A stretch of DNA of 64,000 nucleotides from DASRFA01 sp035651755 (GTDB taxonomy: Bacteria; Desulfobacterota; Binatia; UBA12015). The position numbers and the translations under genes are program-made. Under the pieces are notes generated by a model that saw only the letters and a program-made list of their open reading frames with translations, had not been told where the DNA came from and did not search any database. Within the stretch, counting starts at the first letter, position 1; each line of letters opens with the position of its first letter. Positions 42,040 to 51,170 of the stretch are shown piece after piece. The stretch is taken from positions 186,001-250,000 of the forward strand of contig DASRFA010000050.1 of assembly GCA_035651755.1 (NCBI GenBank). The letters run 5' to 3'.

Positions 42040-43085
42040 CGGACGAGCCGTTCACGCTGATCACGGAGTCGGGCGCGCACGCGATCCGCGCGCGCGTCGC
42101 GCCGGTCGTCCGCATCACTCCGGACGCGCTCGCGTCGACGCTCGGCGCGCGCATCGAGTCCCAGGGCGTCTGCGTCGGCGATCTCTGCTTCCCCGTGCGC
42201 GACGACCGCGAGCTGGCGACCGCCGACGGCATCGACCTCGCGCGCGTCGCCGACATTCTGGGCCGGCCGCTCGCCGTCGATCTCGACGAGCGCGTCGCGG
42301 TGGTGGGGGCATCGCCGGACGAGCGCGCGCGCCGCCTCGAGTCGCTCGACGCTCCCGACTTCACGCTCCCGGATCTCACGGGCGCGCCGCGCTCGCTCCG
42401 CGACTTCCGCGGCCGCAAGGTCTTCCTGCTCGCGTTCTCCTCCTGGTGAGGGTGCCGCTACGACCTGCCGGTCTGGCAGGCGCTGCACACGGAGCTCTCG
42501 CCGCACGGGTTCTCCGTCGTCGCCGTCGCGCTCGACCGTAGCGCCGACGACGTGCGCCCGTTCGCCGAGGCCGCGGGCGCGACGTTCCCCGTCCTCGTCG
42601 ACGCGGAGCACCTGGTCGCGGACCTCTACCGCGTCGTGAACGTCCCGACCGGCGTGTGGATCGACGAGCGCGGTCGCATCGTCCGCCCCGCCGACGTCGC
42701 CTTCGGGAACAACGCCTTCAAGGACCTGCACGGGATCGACGCGGAGCCGCACCTCGCGGACCTGCGCGCCTGGGTCGCCGAGGGAAAGCTGCCGTTCGAC
42801 GAGAGCGCGGTGCGGACCCTGACGATCGCGCCGACCGCGGACGAACAGCTCGCGCGCGCGGAGTTCACCCTCGGCTGGTTCCTCCACCGGAGCGGGCGCG
42901 CGGAGGCAGCCGAGCGCCACTTCGTCCGCGCCGGCCAGCTCGCGCCGCACGACTTCACGATCCGGCGCGGCTCGATGCCGATCCGCGGCAAGGACCCGTT
43001 CGGCGCCGACTTCGCCGAGCTCTTCATGGAGTGGCAGGCGGCGGGCCGGCCGTACTACCGCGCGATCGACCGCGGCGGATCCTGA
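42036..43085 (+). CDS. Redoxin-domain selenoprotein (in-frame TGA read as selenocysteine 138)
   Basis: One continuous frame of 350 codons interrupted only by TGA at 42447. Residues 1-105 are an N-terminal domain with CVGDLC; 106-250 are a thioredoxin-fold redoxin domain (APDFTLPDLTG, FLLAFSSW, then TGA, then GCRYDLPVWQ, VVAVALDRS, FPVLVDAEHLV, VPTGVWIDERGR); the C-terminus is a TPR-like helical part. The TGA stands exactly at the first active-site Cys (W-C-G-P-C of thioredoxin aligns with W-U-G-C). A SECIS-like hairpin follows. Codon composition is identical on both sides and no other stop or frameshift is present, so decay is less likely than recoding. The ATG overlaps the upstream stop. Probably a cytoplasmic peroxiredoxin- or thioredoxin-like reductase. 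Confidence 0.85.
42464..42480 (+). promoter_or_regulatory. Bacterial SECIS-like hairpin
   Basis: CCTGCC (42464-42469), loop GGTCT (42470-42474), GGCAGG (42475-42480): a perfect 6-bp stem 14 nt after the TGA. The apical loop begins with GG 21 nt after the TGA, inside the distance range known for bacterial SECIS. The loop GGTCT equals the fdhF apical loop as I recall it. GTGC at 42452-42455 can pair with GCAC at 42485-42488 as a lower stem. Confidence 0.8.
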
Positions 43086-43099
43086 CCCGCGCGCACGCG

Positions 43100-43702
43100 T
43101 CAGAAGACCAGCGCCTGCCAGAGCGGGTCGGGCAGCGCCGCCGCGAGCGCGAGGCCGACGACCGCCGTCGCGACGCCCGCGATCGCGAACGCCGCGAGCG
43201 TCCGCAGCGTTCCGGTGCCGAGCGTCTCCTGCACCGCGACGTAGAGCGCGCCCTGCGAGAGGAGCCACGCGAACGCCGCGATCGTCCACGCGAGGACCGT
43301 CTGCTCGGTCGCGCGCGTCAGTACGGCGCACGCCACGTACAGGAGCCCGGGCGCGGCCGCGAAGCCGACCGCCCGCAGCAGCGCCGGCAGCGGCGCCGGC
43401 GCGCGCAGGAGGCGGAGAGCGACCCACCAGAGGATCGCCGTCGGGACGATCCACGCGAGCAGCGAAGCGACGGCGCCCACGGCGAGGCTCGAGCCGTCGA
43501 TGCCGGTGCCCTCGTCCCACAGGCCGGCGAGGCCGATCGTCTGGGCGGCGCCGCCGGCGACCGTGACCGCGGCCGCCTGCGCCAGAGTCTCGAGCGTCGA
43601 AGGGTCGGCCGCGACCTCGCGGTACGTCGCGCGTTCCAGCACGAGAGCACCGAGGACGCGGCGGACGAAGGAAGAGCCGCCCACCCGCACCGCTCGGATC
43701 AT
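43100..43702 (-). CDS. YIP1-like integral membrane protein
   Basis: A 200-residue protein with an N-terminal amphipathic segment and five hydrophobic segments (about 45-65, 72-95, 103-122, 130-155, 165-190). LLRAVGFAAAPGLLYVA and the general layout match the YIP1/DUF1282 family of small membrane proteins of unknown role. It is convergent with the selenoprotein gene (14 bases). Confidence 0.65.
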   Translation of the reverse strand: MIRAVRVGGSSFVRRVLGALVLERATYREVAADPSTLETLAQAAAVTVAGGAAQTIGLAGLWDEGTGIDGSSLAVGAVASLLAWIVPTAILWWVALRLLRAPAPLPALLRAVGFAAAPGLLYVACAVLTRATEQTVLAWTIAAFAWLLSQGALYVAVQETLGTGTLRTLAAFAIAGVATAVVGLALAAALPDPLWQALVF

Positions 43703-43782
43703 ACGCTCCTGGCGTCGTCCCGACGAATCGGTAGAGTGTCAAGGACGCTTCGCCGGCGCCGCGCGCCGCGAAGGAGGTGAGC

Positions 43783-44826
43783 ATGTCGACTGCCGATCGC
43801 TACGCGTTTCCCGCCGGCGAGAGCGAGTGGAGCATTCCCGGGAAGTTCGCGACCGTCTTCGAGTGGGAGTACGAGAACGGCCGCGACGCGCTCAAGACCC
43901 TCTACGAGAAGGGCAAGAACCTCCAGTGGAACGCATCCACGCGGATCGACTGGTCGCAGGACCTCGATCCGGAGAACCCGCAAGGGCTGCCCGACGAGGC
44001 GATCTCCATCTTCGGCTCCGACGCCTGGAACCGCATGTCGCGCTCGGAGCGCGCGAACCTCCGTCGCCACCTGCAGGCGTGGCAGCTCTCGCAGTTCCTG
44101 CACGGCGAGCAGGGAGCGCTCGTCTGCACGGCGAAGATCGTGCAGCAGGTCCCGTCGATCGACGCCAAGTTCTACGCCGCGACCCAGGTGATCGACGAGG
44201 CCCGCCACGTCGAGGCGTACGCGCGCCTCTTGCACGAGAAGTTCGAGCTCGCGTACCCGATCACCCCGACGCTGCGCCGCCTGCTCGACGACATCCTGAG
44301 CGACTCGCGCTGGGACATGACGTACCTCGGCATGCAGGTGCTGATCGAGGGGCTCGCGCTCGCCGCGTTCGCCTCGATCCGCGACCAGGCGCAGAACCCG
44401 CTCGCCGCCGCCGTGAACGCCTACGTGATGCAGGACGAGGCTCGCCACGTCGCTTTCGGCCGGCTCGCGCTGCGCGACTACTACCCGCAGCTCACGCAGG
44501 CGGAGCGCGACGAGCGCGAGGAGTTCGCGGTCGAGGCGAGCTACCTGATGCGCGACCGCTTCCTCTCCGAGGAGGTGTGGGAGACCGTCGGCCTGCCGGT
44601 CGAGGAGTGCGTGGGCTGGGTCGAGGCGTCTCCCAACATGCGGGAGTTCCGCTCGCGGCTCTTCAGCCGCATCGTGCCGACGATCAAGAGCATCGGCCTC
44701 TGGGGCCCGAAGATCCGGCGCGCCTACGCGAACATGGGCATCCTCGGCTACGCCGACGTCGACGCGGAGGCCCTGGCGCGCGACGACGAGAAGATCGCCC
44801 AGGACTTCGACCAGCAGCGGCGCTAG
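43783..44826 (+). CDS. Ferritin-like diiron protein (AurF/RNR-R2-like)
   Basis: A 347-residue helical protein of the ferritin-like superfamily. Iron ligands are expected in FLHGEQGALVC (Glu), DEARHVEAY and DEARHVAFG, the two ExxH-type helices; a further Glu lies in LIEGLALAAF. The set matches diiron oxygenases such as AurF-type N-oxygenases or uncharacterised ferritin-like oxidases. The ATG at 43783 is set by AAGGAGG five bases upstream. tesB follows after 7 bases on the same strand, so the oxidised substrate might be a CoA thioester; that is inference. Confidence 0.85.
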   Translation: MSTADRYAFPAGESEWSIPGKFATVFEWEYENGRDALKTLYEKGKNLQWNASTRIDWSQDLDPENPQGLPDEAISIFGSDAWNRMSRSERANLRRHLQAWQLSQFLHGEQGALVCTAKIVQQVPSIDAKFYAATQVIDEARHVEAYARLLHEKFELAYPITPTLRRLLDDILSDSRWDMTYLGMQVLIEGLALAAFASIRDQAQNPLAAAVNAYVMQDEARHVAFGRLALRDYYPQLTQAERDEREEFAVEASYLMRDRFLSEEVWETVGLPVEECVGWVEASPNMREFRSRLFSRIVPTIKSIGLWGPKIRRAYANMGILGYADVDAEALARDDEKIAQDFDQQRR

Positions 44827-44833
44827 CCCACCG

Positions 44834-45694
44834 ATGCAGGAACAGGTCGATCAGCTCATCGAGACCCTCGATCTCGAGGAGCTCGACCTCAACATCTTCC
44901 GGGGACGGAGCCCCGAGGAGAGCCGCATCCGGGTGTTCGGCGGACAGGTCGCGGGTCAAGCACTGGTCGCTGCGGGCCGCACGGTCGTTCCGGAGCTGCG
45001 CGTCCACTCGCTGCACGCCTACTTCCTCCGCCCCGGCGACCCGAAGATCCCGATCGTCTACGAGGTCGACCGCATCCGCGACGGCAAGAGCTTCACGACC
45101 CGGCGCGTGGTCGCGATCCAGCGCGGGCGCGCGATCTTCCACCTGTCGGCATCGTTCCAGGTGGTCGAGGACGGGCCGTCGCACCAGCTGCCGATGCCGG
45201 AGGTGCCCGCGCCCGAATCGCTTCCGACGTGGGCCGAGCGCATGACCGCGCGCATGGAGGACATGTCGTCCGACATGAAGGAGTGGTTCCTCCGGCCGCG
45301 TCCGATCGAGCTGCGCTACGTCGAGCCGCCGAAGCGCGAGCGGCACGAGCCGCGCCAGCTCATCTGGATCCGCGCCGACGGCGCGCTGCCGGACTCGCCG
45401 CTCCTCCACCAGTGCGTCGTCGCCTACGCGTCCGACATGACTCTCCTCGACACGGCGACCTTGCCGCACGGCATCTACTGGAACGACCCGCGCTACCAGA
45501 TGGCGAGCCTCGACCACGCGATGTGGTTCCATCGCCCGTTCCGCGCGGACGACTGGCTGCTCTACGCGCAGGAGTCGCCGTCGGCCTCGGGCGCGCGCGG
45601 ACTCTGCACGGGGCATCTCTTCGCGCGCGACGGCCGGCTCGTGGTCACGGTGGTGCAGGAAGGGCTCGTCCGCCCGATCGCGCCGCGCGGCTGA
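44834..45694 (+). CDS. tesB: Acyl-CoA thioesterase II
   Basis: A 286-residue double-hotdog thioesterase. FGGQVAGQALVAAGRTV (about 36-52), VHSLHAYFLRPGDP and the second hotdog with SLDHAMWFHRPFRADDW (Asp of the Asp-Gln-Thr site, about 230) are conserved, as is LVVTVVQEGLVRP at the end. It hydrolyses medium and long acyl-CoA. Co-transcribed with the diiron protein gene. Confidence 0.92.
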   Translation: MQEQVDQLIETLDLEELDLNIFRGRSPEESRIRVFGGQVAGQALVAAGRTVVPELRVHSLHAYFLRPGDPKIPIVYEVDRIRDGKSFTTRRVVAIQRGRAIFHLSASFQVVEDGPSHQLPMPEVPAPESLPTWAERMTARMEDMSSDMKEWFLRPRPIELRYVEPPKRERHEPRQLIWIRADGALPDSPLLHQCVVAYASDMTLLDTATLPHGIYWNDPRYQMASLDHAMWFHRPFRADDWLLYAQESPSASGARGLCTGHLFARDGRLVVTVVQEGLVRPIAPRG

Positions 45695-45726
45695 GACCGG
45701 TCGGGGACGTCGCGCGACCGCCGCCG

Positions 45727-46902
45727 TCACCTGAGGCGAGCGAGCCGGCGATCGACCTCGTCGAGCGTCTCGAGCCGCTTCGCGAACGCCCACCGCACGG
45801 TCGAGCGGCCGAGACCGGGCGTGCCGTAGAAGCTCGAGCCGGGGACGACCGCCACGCCGACGTCGCAGGCGAGGTGGCGCGCGAGCGCGTGGTCGTCGCC
45901 CTCGAAGCGAAGCGCGGAGAAGTCGCTCATGACGTAGTACGCGCCCTCGGGCGGGGTCGCGCCGAAGCCGTGGCGGTCGAGGATCGACATCATGCGGTCG
46001 CGGCGCTCGGCGTACTCGCGCCGCATCGACTCGAAGTACGCCTCCGGCATCCCGAGCGCCGCCGCGGCGGCGTACTGAAGCGGCGCGGGCGCGCAGATCG
46101 TCAAGAAGTCGTGCACGGTGCGGACCGCGTCGGAGAGCGCGTCGGGCGCGCACGCGTACCCGAGGCGCCAGCCGGTCACGGCGAAGGTCTTCCCGAGCCC
46201 TCCGATCGCAACCGTGCGGTCCTTCATGCCGTCGAGGGCGGCGATCGGGACGTGCGTGCGGCCGTCGTGCACGATCTGGTCGTAGATCTCGTCGGTGATC
46301 GCGATCGCGCCGAACTCCCGGCAGAGCGCCGCGACGCCCTCGAGCTCGGCGCGCGTGAAGACGCGTCCCGTCGGGTTGTGCGGCGTGTTCACGATGATCG
46401 CGCGCGTGCGCGGCGTGAAGGCGCGGCGCAGGCGCTCGGGGTCGAGCTCCCAGCGCGGCGGCGCGAGCGCGAAGTAGACCTCGCGCGCGCCGGCGAAGCG
46501 GACGGCGGGGAGGTAGTTCTCGTGGAACGGCTCGACGATGATCACCTCGTCGCCTGGGTTCGCGACCGCGAGGACCGACGCGCAGATCGCCTCGGTGACT
46601 CCGCAGGTGACGACGACGTGGCGATCGGGGTCGTAGGCGACGCCGTAGCGGCGCGCGATGGTCTGCGCGATCGCCTCGCGGAGCGGCGGGATCCCCCACG
46701 TGACGGCGTACTGGTTGTGGCCGGCGTCGAGCGCCGCGTGCGCGGCCGCGACGATCTCGGGCGGCGGCGGAAAATCGGGGAAGCCCTGCGCGAGGTTCAC
46801 CGCGCCGTGCTGGAGCGCGAGGCGCGTCATCTCGCGGATCGTCGATTGCCGGAGGCCGTCGAGGCGCGCGGCCGCGCCCGGGATGCGGGGAGCGTCGGAC
46901 AT
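45727..46902 (-). CDS. Pyridoxal-phosphate aminotransferase, class I/II
   Basis: A 391-residue fold-type I aminotransferase. AVNLAQGFPDFPPPPE and NQYAVTWGIPPLREAI form the N-terminal signature, VNTPHNPTGRVFTR binds PLP, DEIYDQIVHDG holds the Asp/Tyr pair, and IGGLGKTFAVTGWRLGY carries the Schiff-base Lys. It resembles methionine/kynurenine-type aminotransferases. ATG at 46902. It ends 32 bases from the convergent tesB and follows an SDR gene by 8 bases. Confidence 0.9.
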   Translation of the reverse strand: MSDAPRIPGAAARLDGLRQSTIREMTRLALQHGAVNLAQGFPDFPPPPEIVAAAHAALDAGHNQYAVTWGIPPLREAIAQTIARRYGVAYDPDRHVVVTCGVTEAICASVLAVANPGDEVIIVEPFHENYLPAVRFAGAREVYFALAPPRWELDPERLRRAFTPRTRAIIVNTPHNPTGRVFTRAELEGVAALCREFGAIAITDEIYDQIVHDGRTHVPIAALDGMKDRTVAIGGLGKTFAVTGWRLGYACAPDALSDAVRTVHDFLTICAPAPLQYAAAAALGMPEAYFESMRREYAERRDRMMSILDRHGFGATPPEGAYYVMSDFSALRFEGDDHALARHLACDVGVAVVPGSSFYGTPGLGRSTVRWAFAKRLETLDEVDRRLARLR

Positions 46903-46910
46903 CGCGGCCC

Positions 46911-47699
46911 TCAGTCCGGCAGGCCGGGATCCCAGGCGACCCCGTTGATGTGGCTCCCGCCGTCCACGAAGAGCGTGTTCCCCGTCAAGTAGCGCGACTC
47001 CTCGCTCGCGAGGAAGACGGCGACCGGGCCGATGTCGTCCTCGGGGTCGCCCATCCGGCCCATCGGGTTCTGCTCGAGCAGCTTCGCCGCGTTGTCGGGC
47101 GCGGCGGCGGCGAAGGCCTGGTAGGCGGCGGTCGCGGCGGCGGGGCAGATGACGTTGACGGTGATCCCGTGGCGCGCCCACTCGCGGGCCGCGGTGCGGC
47201 TCAGCGAGCGGAGCGCCTCCTTCGAGGCGTTGTACTCGGCCGTGTACATGTGGGCGTTGACGCCGTTCAGGGAGCAGAGGTTCACGATCCGGCCGTACTT
47301 CCGCGAGCGCATGTGCGGAAAGGCTGCCTGCATCGACCAGAAGCTCGCCATGAGGCCGATCCGGAAGCCGTGCTCCATGTCGCGATCGGTCTTGTGCTCG
47401 AGGCGCGAGAACGTGCCGCCGCCCCACGCGTTGTTCACGAGGACGTCGATCCGGCCCCAGGTCTCGACGGCGGTCGCGACCATGGCGTGCACGGCGTCCT
47501 CGTCGCCGACGTCGGTCGCGACGAACCGACCGTCGCCGCCGAGCGCGGCCAGCTCCGACGCCGTGCGCTCGCCGGAGGCCGCGTCGCGCTCGGCGACCAG
47601 CACGCGGGCGCCGGCGCGCGCGAGGCTGCGCGCGATGCCGCGCCCGATCCCCATGCCGGCGCCGGTCACGACGGCGACCCGGTCGCGGAGCGATGCCAT
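46911..47699 (-). CDS. Short-chain dehydrogenase/reductase
   Basis: A 262-residue NAD(P)-binding SDR: VVTGAGMGIGRGIA (12-25), the NNAWGG motif near residue 88, catalytic Ser in VNLCSLNG and YNASK (Tyr-x-x-x-Lys). The C-terminal LTGNTLFVDGG is standard. The ATG at 47699 gives the usual short lead. The aminotransferase gene follows after 8 bases, suggesting the pair handle one substrate (alcohol to ketone to amine); that is inference. Confidence 0.9.
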   Translation of the reverse strand: MASLRDRVAVVTGAGMGIGRGIARSLARAGARVLVAERDAASGERTASELAALGGDGRFVATDVGDEDAVHAMVATAVETWGRIDVLVNNAWGGGTFSRLEHKTDRDMEHGFRIGLMASFWSMQAAFPHMRSRKYGRIVNLCSLNGVNAHMYTAEYNASKEALRSLSRTAAREWARHGITVNVICPAAATAAYQAFAAAAPDNAAKLLEQNPMGRMGDPEDDIGPVAVFLASEESRYLTGNTLFVDGGSHINGVAWDPGLPD

Positions 47700-47810
47700 G
47701 GGGCGGCCGTAGCGGATCGACGACCGCCAGGAAAGCGCGGCGATGTGGGGCCCACGATCGTGGCGCCGGCTGCGATTGCGTCCCCGGCCGGCACGTGGGT
47801 TCCTCTGGCG

Positions 47811-48632
47811 ATGCTCTCCGACGAGCAGCTCGCCGAGTTCGATCGAGCGGGATTCGTCCGGCTCCCGGCGATCGTCCCCGAAGGCGATTGCGCACGCATT
47901 CGCGAGAGCCTCTGGAGCGCTCTCGCCGCGCACGGCATCGCGCGCGGCGACCGCGCGACGTGGACGGTCGTGCAGCCGCGCCATCTGCAGGCGCTCCGGC
48001 GTGCGGGCGCGCTCGACGCGATCGCGCCGCCGGCTCTTTCCGGCGCGATCGACGACCTCCTCGGACCCGGGGCCTGGGAGCGACCGCGCCACTGGGGCGA
48101 GCCGCTCGTCAGCTTTCCCGTGCCGGGCGAGGCGTGGCGGCTGCCGCGCTCGGTGTGGCACATCGACTGGCCGGCGCACGGCGCGGCGCGCCCGCCCTTC
48201 GGGGTCAAGGTGCTCGCGTGCGCGGCGGACGTGGTGCCGCTCGGAGGCGGGACGCTCGTCGTCGCGGGGTCGCACCGGCTCGTGTCGCGGTTCCTCGCCG
48301 AGCGGCCTCGGACGGCACCCGTCGGCTCGCGGAAGATGCGCGGCGCGCTCGTGCGCTCGTACGACTGGTTTCGCGACCTGTGCTCCGACAGCGGCTCGAA
48401 CGGCGCGGTCGCCGATCGGGCCGAGCGCTTCATGAGCGAGAGCGCCGTCCTGGACGGCGTCGCGGTGCGGGTCGTCGAGCTCACCGGCGCCGCGGGCGAC
48501 GTCGTCCTCTTCCACCCGTGGCTCTTCCACGCCCCGTCGCAGAACTGCGCCCGGGAGCCGCGGCTCGTGATCGGCCACAACGTCCAGACGCCGCGAGCGC
48601 TCGCGGTCTACGCGGGAAAACCGCTTCCGTAG
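47811..48632 (+). CDS. Phytanoyl-CoA dioxygenase (PhyH)-like protein
   Basis: A protein of about 273 residues of the Fe(II)/2-oxoglutarate PhyH family. EQLAEFDRAGFVRLPAIVP is the typical N-terminus, VWHIDWPAHG supplies the His-x-Asp iron ligands, and VLFHPWLFHAPSQN the distal His. Arg for 2-oxoglutarate is likely in EPRLVIGHNVQ. ATG 47811 is chosen; an in-frame GTG at 47760 would add 17 low-complexity residues. Divergent from the SDR gene. Confidence 0.85.
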   Translation: MLSDEQLAEFDRAGFVRLPAIVPEGDCARIRESLWSALAAHGIARGDRATWTVVQPRHLQALRRAGALDAIAPPALSGAIDDLLGPGAWERPRHWGEPLVSFPVPGEAWRLPRSVWHIDWPAHGAARPPFGVKVLACAADVVPLGGGTLVVAGSHRLVSRFLAERPRTAPVGSRKMRGALVRSYDWFRDLCSDSGSNGAVADRAERFMSESAVLDGVAVRVVELTGAAGDVVLFHPWLFHAPSQNCAREPRLVIGHNVQTPRALAVYAGKPLP

Positions 48633-48659
48633 CGCGGCCGCCTTCGGCACGATCGCGCC

Positions 48660-48779
48660 ATGGACCTCTCCGCCGAGCTCGCCGCGCTGCGTGCGCTCGC
48701 GATGCTTCCCGCGCTCGTCTTCCTGCCGCTCGTCGTCGCGACCCTGCTCGTCCCGCTCCGCTCGCGCCGCCGCCGCTGA
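48660..48779 (+). CDS. Possible 39-residue single-span membrane peptide
   Basis: An ATG frame of 39 codons encoding a short charged start, one hydrophobic segment (ALAMLPALVFLPLVVATLLV) and an Arg-rich tail. The layout fits a small membrane protein with positive-inside orientation. It lies 27 bases after the PhyH-like gene. No ribosome site is obvious, so it may be chance. Confidence 0.3.
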   Translation: MDLSAELAALRALAMLPALVFLPLVVATLLVPLRSRRRR

Positions 48780-48972
48780 TCGACGCGCCGCGGGTGCGAA
48801 ATCCGCACCGGCGCGCGCGGAATCCGCACCGGGTCTGGCGCGTTCGCCCGATCGGACGCAGTGCGCCGTCCCGCCGCGCGACCGCGCCGTGTCGAGCCGG
48901 CGGTGGACAGACCGTAATTTGGGTCGACGGCGAGAAAGTTGCGTGGAGCGCTCCGCCGAAAGGAGCATCCCC

Positions 48973-50169
48973 ATGCGCACGCGTCCCCGTCACCTCGTTT
49001 CGGCCATGGCGATCGCCATGGGCGCCTTCGCCGCCATGCCCGCGCTCGATGGCGCGCCCGCCGCTGCCGAGCTCGGCGCCGCGATCCCGGGCTTGACGGC
49101 CGAGGAGACCGCCCGCTTCGAAGCCGGGCGCGAAGCCTTCGCCGAGACCGAGGTCGCGGCCGACGGCCTCGGCCCCGTCTTCAACGGCGACTCCTGTGCC
49201 GCCTGTCATTCCGATCCCGCCGTCGGCGGCGGCGGCACGCGCGTCGAGACGCGCTTCGGGCGCCGGCGCCGCGGCGCGTTCGATCCGCTCGACGCGCTCG
49301 GGGGCTCGCTCCTTCAGGACCAGGGCATCGGACGAGCGGGCGCGTGCGACTTCGGCGCAGAGGTCGTGCCGCCCGAGGCGAACGTCACGGCCGGACGGCG
49401 CACGACGCCGCTGTTCGGCCTCGGGCTCGTCGACGCCGTCCCCGACGACGCGCTCACCGCGCTCGCCGCGCTCGAGCGCGTGCGCCGCCCGCAGACGGCC
49501 GGTCGTCCGCACCTGGTGCAGGACGCGGTCTCGGGGAAGACCCGTGTCGGCCGCTTCGGCTGGAAGTCGCAGGTCGCGTCCCTGCTCCACTTCTCGGCGG
49601 ACGCGTACCTGAACGAGATGGGAGTCACGACCCCGATCTTCCCGAACGAGAACTGCCCGAACGGCGATTGCGCGCTCCTCGCCTGCGACCCCGTCGCCGA
49701 TCCCGAGGACGAGGGCGAGGACATGGTCGCGTTCGCCGACTTCATGGCGCTCCTCGCGCCGCCGTCGCCGCGGCTCGCATCGTTCGGGCGCGAGCGGGCG
49801 CGCGGCGGCCGGGACGTGTTCGATCGCATCGGCTGCGCGGACTGCCACCTTCCGACGCTACGGAGCGGCCCGAGCGAGATCGCCGCGCTCGCGAACCGCG
49901 AGTTCGCTCCTTACTCCGACTTCCTGCTGCACGACATGGGCTCGCTCGGCGACGGCATCGACCAGGGCGATGCGAAGGGGCGCGAGATGCGGACCGCGCC
50001 CCTCTGGGGCCTGCACGCGATCTCCCGCTTCCTGCACGACGGCCGCGCGGCGACGGTCGAGGATGCGATCCTCGCCCACGACGGCCAGGCGCGGACGTCG
50101 CGCGATCGCTACCGCACGCTCGGGCGCGAGGAGCGCACGCGCCTGCTCGACTTCCTGAAGTCGCTGTGA
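48973..50169 (+). CDS. Periplasmic diheme oxidoreductase (DHOR/MauG-like)
   Basis: A 398-residue exported diheme c-type cytochrome. Signal peptide to about residue 32 (APAAA-EL), first heme site SCAACH (Cys75-His79), second GCADCH (about 288). FNGDSCAACHSDPAVGGGG and SRFLHDGRAATVEDAI are typical of the DHOR (DUF1111) family related to MauG-type peroxidases. The ATG at 48973 has AAAGGAG about nine bases upstream. MauG-like genes occur in some mtoX clusters; here it is 42 kb away from the SBP56 gene. Confidence 0.88.
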   Translation: MRTRPRHLVSAMAIAMGAFAAMPALDGAPAAAELGAAIPGLTAEETARFEAGREAFAETEVAADGLGPVFNGDSCAACHSDPAVGGGGTRVETRFGRRRRGAFDPLDALGGSLLQDQGIGRAGACDFGAEVVPPEANVTAGRRTTPLFGLGLVDAVPDDALTALAALERVRRPQTAGRPHLVQDAVSGKTRVGRFGWKSQVASLLHFSADAYLNEMGVTTPIFPNENCPNGDCALLACDPVADPEDEGEDMVAFADFMALLAPPSPRLASFGRERARGGRDVFDRIGCADCHLPTLRSGPSEIAALANREFAPYSDFLLHDMGSLGDGIDQGDAKGREMRTAPLWGLHAISRFLHDGRAATVEDAILAHDGQARTSRDRYRTLGREERTRLLDFLKSL

Positions 50170-50190
50170 CCCGGCGCGCGCAGCGGCCGA

Positions 50191-51030
50191 TCAGCGCACC
50201 AGGCCCTTCAGCGAGTCGGCGCCGAAGAAGCGCTCGATCAGGCTCTCCACGCGCGGTCCGCGCCGGAGGGTGTGCCCGCCGTCGATCGCGAAGCACTGGC
50301 CGGTCACCCAGCTCGACTCCGGGCCGGCGAGGTAGCGGACCCCGGCGGCGATGTCCTCGACCGTCCCGAGCCGGCGGATCGGCATCTGGTCGAGGTAGTC
50401 GTCGACGATCACCCGGTCGTCGGTGAGCGGCATCGCCATGTCGGTCGGAACGAGGCCCGGGCGGACGGCGTTGGCGCGGATGCCGAGCGGTCCGAGCTCG
50501 TCGGCGGCGCAGCGGATCAGCATCTCGAGGCCGGCCTTCGACGCGCAGTACGAGCTCATGAAGCGATGCGTGAGCGGCCCGGCGATCGACGAGATCGCGA
50601 CGATCGATCCCCCGCCGGCATGCTCCATCGCCTGCCCGGCATGCTTGACGGTGAGGAAGGTGCCGGTCAGGTTGACGTCGATCGTGTAGCGCCACATGTC
50701 GACGGTGGTCGCGAAGATCGCCCCGCCGGCGCCGGCGCCCGCGTTCGCGATCGCGATGTCGAGCGAGCCGGTCGGCTTGGCGGCATGCTCGACCGCCGCC
50801 GCGACGGCGGTCTCGTCGGTGACGTCGCAGACCTTCCACTGCACGGACGCCCCCGCCGGCGCGTCCGCGGCGAGCTCGCGCGCGGCCTGCTCGAGCCGCT
50901 CCGCCGTGCGGCCGACGATCGTGACCGATGCGCCGTCGCGCAGCAGGTGTCGAGCGCACTCGAGCCCGATCCCGCTGCCCCCGCCCGTCACGAGCGCTCC
51001 CTTCCCCTTCAACGCATCATTGGCCGTCAC
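50191..51030 (-). CDS. Short-chain dehydrogenase/reductase
   Basis: A 279-residue SDR: VTGGGSGIGLECA, IANAGAGAG in place of the NNAG motif, Ser in VAISSIAGP and YCASKAG. The tail LIERFFGADSLKGLVR is an extension beyond the usual VTGQCFAIDGGH. The GTG start at 51030 is fixed by AAGGAGGTGA ending three bases before it. Convergent with the diheme oxidoreductase (21 bases). Confidence 0.88.
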   Translation of the reverse strand: MTANDALKGKGALVTGGGSGIGLECARHLLRDGASVTIVGRTAERLEQAARELAADAPAGASVQWKVCDVTDETAVAAAVEHAAKPTGSLDIAIANAGAGAGGAIFATTVDMWRYTIDVNLTGTFLTVKHAGQAMEHAGGGSIVAISSIAGPLTHRFMSSYCASKAGLEMLIRCAADELGPLGIRANAVRPGLVPTDMAMPLTDDRVIVDDYLDQMPIRRLGTVEDIAAGVRYLAGPESSWVTGQCFAIDGGHTLRRGPRVESLIERFFGADSLKGLVR

Positions 51031-51170
51031 GGTCACCTCCTTCGTCGCAGTGTCGCGCACTTTTCTCTCGGCTTGAAGTGGAGAGTGGAGACGGGGTAAT
51101 CGGCGGGTCAGCGCGTGTCTCGTGTGGAGGCGAGGCAACCGCGACGCGGCAGCGTCGCGGCAGCGCGTCC

